From: DASZIT01 sp036489495
Lineage (GTDB): Bacteria > Actinomycetota > Acidimicrobiia > Acidimicrobiales > RAAP-2
Assembly: GCA_036489495.1 (NCBI GenBank)
Contig: DASXFR010000099.1
Coordinates: forward strand, 1 to 33,967
Reading direction: 5' to 3'
Length of the DNA stretch: 33,967 nucleotides
Under the pieces are notes generated by a model. The model had not been told where the DNA came from and did no database searches. It saw nothing but the letters and a program-made list of their open reading frames with translations. Position 1 is the first letter of the stretch; each line of letters starts with the position of its first letter. This document shows positions 31,355 to 33,967 of this stretch, in pieces. The position numbers were made by a program, and so were the translations under genes.

Positions 31355-32116
31355 GTGGCCGCCGTCGATCTAACTCGGGATGACGACGTCCCCCAAGCGC
31401 AACATGAGGTGGCCGTCGAGCTCGCCCGGATGGCCGGCGACCGGCTGATGGAGCTCCGATCTGGCTCCTCGCTGACCGGACGCGGACTGAGCGACGAAGG
31501 GGACAGGCTCTCCCACCAGCTGCTGATGGCGGAATTGGCGACCCGCTTTCCCCACGACGCGGTCCGATCGGAAGAGGGAGCGGATATGCCCGGCGCCGAT
31601 CGGCTCTGGATCGTCGATCCACTCGACGGCTCCCGGGAGTTCGGGGAGGATCGAGACGACTGGGCCGTCCATGTGGCCCTGGCCACCGGTGGCACTCCGG
31701 TGGTCGGAGCCGTTGCCCTTCCGGCTCTCGAGGTGGTGCTGGGAACGGCAGCCCCCCCAGCGTTGTCGGCTGCGGCCCCGGTGCCGAGGTTGGTGGTCAG
31801 CCGCTCCCGACCGCCGGCGGTCGCCGAGCGGGTGGCGGACCGGCTCGGGGCCACCTCCATCGCCATGGGCTCCGCCGGGGCGAAGATCGCCGCGGTGATC
31901 CAGGGCCGCGCCGATATCTACGTGCACGCCGGCGGGCAGTACGAATGGGACTCGGCGGCACCGGTGGCCGTCGCTCTCGCCACCGGCCTGCACGCCAGCC
32001 GGATCGACGGCTCACCCCTGCGTTACGGGCGTCCCGACCCATGGTTGCCGGATCTGCTGGTCTGTCATCCCGCGTTTGCCGACGCCACCCTCACCGCGTT
32101 GTCCGAATCCGGCTAA
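31355..32116 (+). CDS. CysQ-like 3'(2'),5'-bisphosphate nucleotidase / inositol monophosphatase family
   Basis: The 253-residue protein has the lithium-sensitive phosphatase motifs: 'SEEG' (72-75), 'WIVDPLDGSREFGE' with Asp88 and Asp91 (85-98), and 'YEWDSAAPVAVA' with Asp199. All metal ligands are present. The 'DGSREF' form favours PAP/PAPS phosphatases (CysQ) over inositol phosphatases. It would turn the PAP released by sulfotransferases into AMP and so relieve product inhibition, matching the divergent sulfotransferase operon. GTG start with AAGGAG 7 bp upstream. An inositol-phosphatase role is the alternative. Confidence 0.83.
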   Translation: MAAVDLTRDDDVPQAQHEVAVELARMAGDRLMELRSGSSLTGRGLSDEGDRLSHQLLMAELATRFPHDAVRSEEGADMPGADRLWIVDPLDGSREFGEDRDDWAVHVALATGGTPVVGAVALPALEVVLGTAAPPALSAAAPVPRLVVSRSRPPAVAERVADRLGATSIAMGSAGAKIAAVIQGRADIYVHAGGQYEWDSAAPVAVALATGLHASRIDGSPLRYGRPDPWLPDLLVCHPAFADATLTALSESG

Positions 32117-32158
32117 GGCGCTCGCGAATCGGTTCAATCCGCGTCGAGCGGTTGAGGC

Positions 32159-32177
32159 ACCCCACCGGCTGGGGTTT
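32159..32177 (+). terminator. Probable terminator of the CysQ-like gene
   Basis: ACCCCA (32159-32164) pairs with TGGGGT (32170-32175) around a CCGGC loop and is followed by a short T run, 43 bp past the CysQ-like stop codon. Confidence 0.5.
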
Positions 32178-32417
32178 CCATGCCATGTCAGCGCATTTCA
32201 CATCCTGTTGACAGTCCGCAACTGCAAACGCGGTTCTCAACCTGCCGGTCAACCGACACCTCAGGCCCAGGCGCGGCCGGTGCGAATAGTTGGCGTAACG
32301 GAATCATGTCTCCGAGCGATCTAGATGGTGACATGTACAAGAATCTGATCGACGTCGCCATCCCAAACAGTCGGCGTCCGGCGGGATACGCAGATGTTGC
32401 CGCGGTTACGCAAATAT

Positions 32418-32454
32418 GACCAGTGCAGTGGTCCGCGTTGGCAACTTCAGTTGC
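32418..32454. promoter_or_regulatory. Two neighbouring palindromes upstream of the repeat-protein promoter
   Basis: GACCA/TGGTC arms at 32418-32433 (6-bp centre) and GCAACT-TC-AGTTGC at 32441-32454 have centres 22 bp apart, about two helical turns. The second ends 7 bp before a TTGACA. The spacing suggests two dimer sites on one DNA face for an activator or repressor of the downstream gene. Confidence 0.4.
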
Positions 32455-32461
32455 GTTGCCA

Positions 32462-32490
32462 TTGACAGATACCAAATCCGGACCTACTTT
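32462..32490 (+). promoter_or_regulatory. Sigma-70-like promoter of the repeat-protein gene
   Basis: A perfect -35 TTGACA (32462-32467) is followed after 17 bp by TACTTT (32485-32490). The predicted start gives a leader of about 90 nt before the ATG at 32588. Confidence 0.5.
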
Positions 32491-32546
32491 CGAAATTAAT
32501 CAGTGCGGGTTGAGCGCGCGGGCAGCACGTGCGTATGGGGCGACTC

Positions 32547-32574
32547 GCTGACCTCCGGATCAACCGGAGACAGC
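32547..32574 (+). promoter_or_regulatory. Leader hairpin abutting the ribosome site of the repeat-protein gene
   Basis: GCTG (32547-32550) and CTCCGG (32553-32558) pair with CCGGAG (32564-32569) and CAGC (32571-32574) around an ATCAA loop, with a small internal loop. The AAGGGGG ribosome site begins directly after it. It may stabilise the mRNA or modulate ribosome access. Confidence 0.4.
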
Positions 32575-32587
32575 AAGGGGGACAACA

Positions 32588-33967
32588 ATGGAACGTGAAG
32601 CCCGGTCGAATATGACACCGTTTGTTCGACGCGTCCTCCGGCTTCTCCTGCCGGCAGTCGTTATCGCCGGCTTGGCCGCGCCATTCGTGGGCCAGGGAGT
32701 CGCGTCGGCGGCCCCTGTCACTGCTGTCACCTTCACGCCCGGCTCGAATCTGGCCAACGCGACCTCGACCTGGACGGTGGGCCTCACGTCCTCCGCCGGC
32801 GGCGCTCTAGCCGCGCCCAACACCATCTCGGTCCAGTTCGGGCCCGGGTTTATCCTCCCGCCCACCCCGACGGTCACCTTCGCCTCCGGTTTCACCGGAA
32901 CCTGCGCCGCGGGGAACGGGGCAACGCTCGGCCAGGTGATCACCATCACCCTCACCAGTTCCTGCGTCCTGGCTAACAGCACGGCGGCCACTGTCACCAT
33001 CGCCGGGGTCACCAACCCGGGCGCCGGCAGCTATCCCGGGGGCGGCTTCGGGGTTGCCACCACCAAGGACAGCATTGCCCCTCCTGCCGGTAGCATCGTC
33101 ATCGCCCCCACCGCAGTAACCGGCGTGACTTTCGCGCCAGCGTCCTCGGCGCCGAGCGCGAACACCACTTATACCGTCGGTTTCACCACGTCGGCGTCCG
33201 GGGCTCTGTCCACGGGCAACACCATCACTGTGGCGTTCGCGGCCGGGTTCACAGTTCCCGCATCGCCGCCGGTCACCTTCGCCTCCGGGTTCACCGGCGT
33301 TTGCACCGGGACGACCACAGGCGTGAAGGCCGGCCAGTCAGTCGTCATCACCCTGAGCGGGACCTGCGCTCTAGGCAACAGCACGGCGGCGAGTGTGACC
33401 ATCGGGACGATCACCAACAACGTGGCGGGCAGCTACGCGGCCAGCACCTTCAGCGTCGCGACCTCCCAGGACATCACCCCGGCTCACCCCACTTTGCCGG
33501 TGGTGATCGGCAGTTCGCCTAGCGCCGTCACCTTCACCCCGGGCTCGAACCTGACTGGCGCGCTCTCGACTTGGACGATCGGCTTCACTACCTCGGCCAC
33601 CGGCGCCCTGGCCTCCACCAACACCATCTCGGTGACCTTCGCCGCCGGATTCGGCCTCCCGGCCTCGCCGACCGTCGCCACGGGCACCGGATTCACTGGG
33701 ACCTGCACAGGCACTACAGCGTCGACCACCGGTCAGGTTGTCAAGCTCACCCTGGCGGGGGCGGGTTGTGCCCTTGCCGCCAGCACGGCGGGCACCGTTA
33801 CCATCGCCGGGATCACCAACCCGGCGGCCGCGACCTACCCGGCCAACGCCTTCAGCGTGGCCACCTCCCAGGATCCCGCCCCCGCCAATCCCGCCTCCGC
33901 GGTCGTGATCAACGCCGTCGCCAACACTCCCACCGGTGTCACCTTCATGCCGGGAGTGGCGGTGGGC
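32588..33967 (+). CDS. Secreted repeat protein, N-terminal part (3' end outside window)
   Basis: The frame is open from the ATG at 32588 to the window end (460 residues). It starts with a Sec signal peptide: a basic 'RSNMTPFVRRVLR' part, a hydrophobic core 'LLLPAVVIAGLAAPFVG' and likely cleavage after 'VASA' (residue 41). Then come tandem repeats of about 134 residues starting at Val47, Val180, Val314 and Val451 (VTFxP). Each of the three complete repeats has two cysteines 20-21 residues apart (106/126, 239/260, 373/394), probably a disulfide. Thr, Ala, Ser, Gly and Val dominate, and the pattern is beta-rich, so an Ig-like or adhesin-type surface fold is likely. AAGGGGG lies about 7 bp before the ATG. 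The anchor is not in the window. Confidence 0.8.
   Translation, partial: MEREARSNMTPFVRRVLRLLLPAVVIAGLAAPFVGQGVASAAPVTAVTFTPGSNLANATSTWTVGLTSSAGGALAAPNTISVQFGPGFILPPTPTVTFASGFTGTCAAGNGATLGQVITITLTSSCVLANSTAATVTIAGVTNPGAGSYPGGGFGVATTKDSIAPPAGSIVIAPTAVTGVTFAPASSAPSANTTYTVGFTTSASGALSTGNTITVAFAAGFTVPASPPVTFASGFTGVCTGTTTGVKAGQSVVITLSGTCALGNSTAASVTIGTITNNVAGSYAASTFSVATSQDITPAHPTLPVVIGSSPSAVTFTPGSNLTGALSTWTIGFTTSATGALASTNTISVTFAAGFGLPASPTVATGTGFTGTCTGTTASTTGQVVKLTLAGAGCALAASTAGTVTIAGITNPAAATYPANAFSVATSQDPAPANPASAVVINAVANTPTGVTFMPGVAVG
32726..33967 (+). repeat. Tandem approx. 400-bp coding repeats of the secreted protein
   Basis: Units start at 32726, 33125, 33527 and 33938 (lengths 399, 402 and 411 bp; the fourth is cut by the window edge). 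Repeats 1 and 3 share near-identical openings (VTFTPGSNL) and all three full units share 'TNTI(S/T)V', 'GFTG.C' and 'STA..VTI'. The units are diverged in DNA, so they are old rather than fresh duplications. Confidence 0.75.

Larger units (their letters stand above)
32117..32587. other. Long regulatory intergenic region before the repeat protein
   Basis: About 470 bp with no credible gene and noticeably more A+T than the flanking genes. It holds a terminator-like hairpin near 32159, two palindromes at 32418-32454, a sigma-70-like promoter at 32462-32490 and a leader hairpin at 32547-32574, all described separately. The stretch 32180-32410 shows nothing I can interpret. Confidence 0.5.

Noticed and set aside
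32208..32213. Perfect TTGACA as a second promoter
   Set aside because: No -10-like hexamer at 16-18 bp downstream; the element at 32462 is better.
32180..32419. 79-codon ORF in the gap before the repeat protein
   Set aside because: No ribosome site, no family pattern and composition unlike neighbouring genes.
32117..32587. Possible c-di-GMP or c-di-AMP riboswitch before the repeat protein
   Set aside because: I looked for the conserved cores of these riboswitches; only a simple hairpin near the ribosome site can be supported. A covariance-model search would decide.
32560..33729. Series of similar minus-strand ORFs under the repeat protein
   Set aside because: They recur only because the coding strand is repetitive; the plus frame has a signal peptide and conserved cysteines.

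Overview
The window looks like a chromosomal segment of a high-GC actinobacterium. It carries an F420-dependent (LLM-class) oxidoreductase, a CsoR repressor, an ECF42-type sigma factor with its DGPF partner, a kdp operon with a separate KdpF, many GTG starts, and tightly overlapping genes. A member of Acidimicrobiia or a related soil or aquatic Actinomycetota lineage is my guess; no rRNA or other phylogenetic marker is present to prove it. I see no tRNA, rRNA, CRISPR, insertion sequence or prophage.

Layout. 1-387 is the 3' end of a TetR-like regulator. 486-7421 holds an amidoligase-type cluster: a gamma-glutamyl-amide hydrolase (+) converges on a translationally coupled (-) operon made of a GCS2/circularly permuted ATP-grasp fusion, an asparagine-synthase-like amidotransferase and an S9 peptidase. 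Together they could build, amidate and break down a small glutamyl or peptide amide. 7513-9165 is a divergent csoR/permease pair around a perfect 16-5-16 palindrome. 9162-13094 is mixed metabolism: a small membrane-linked unknown, a limonene-epoxide-hydrolase-like enzyme, two VOC proteins, a Gfo/Idh/MocA oxidoreductase and a TMEM175-type channel. 13122-14987 is a large iron-sulfur/haemoglobin fusion. 15073-16752 is an ECF42 sigma factor, its DGPF partner and a matching autoregulatory promoter. 16813-19079 has a phytanoyl-CoA-dioxygenase-like enzyme divergent from a PadR regulator, then an LLM oxidoreductase.

19127-25970 is the potassium module: kdpDE on the minus strand and, divergently, a 27-codon membrane ORF followed by kdpF, kdpA, kdpB and kdpC. 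The short KdpD lacks the usual N-terminal sensor. The promoter region carries a 7-4-7 direct repeat suited to KdpE. 26005-28986 is two amidohydrolase-family genes divergent from a TetR regulator over a shared promoter/operator. 29000-32116 is a sulfotransferase and a DUF1214 protein divergent from a CysQ-like phosphatase that could clear the PAP made by the sulfotransferase. After a roughly 470-bp regulatory gap, 32588 to the window end is the start of a secreted repeat protein (about 134 residues per repeat, two cysteines each), cut by the window edge.

The least ordinary items are the amidoligase cluster, the CDGSH/ferredoxin/CDGSH/globin fusion, the short KdpD with the 27-codon ORF before kdpF, and the compact palindromic promoters.
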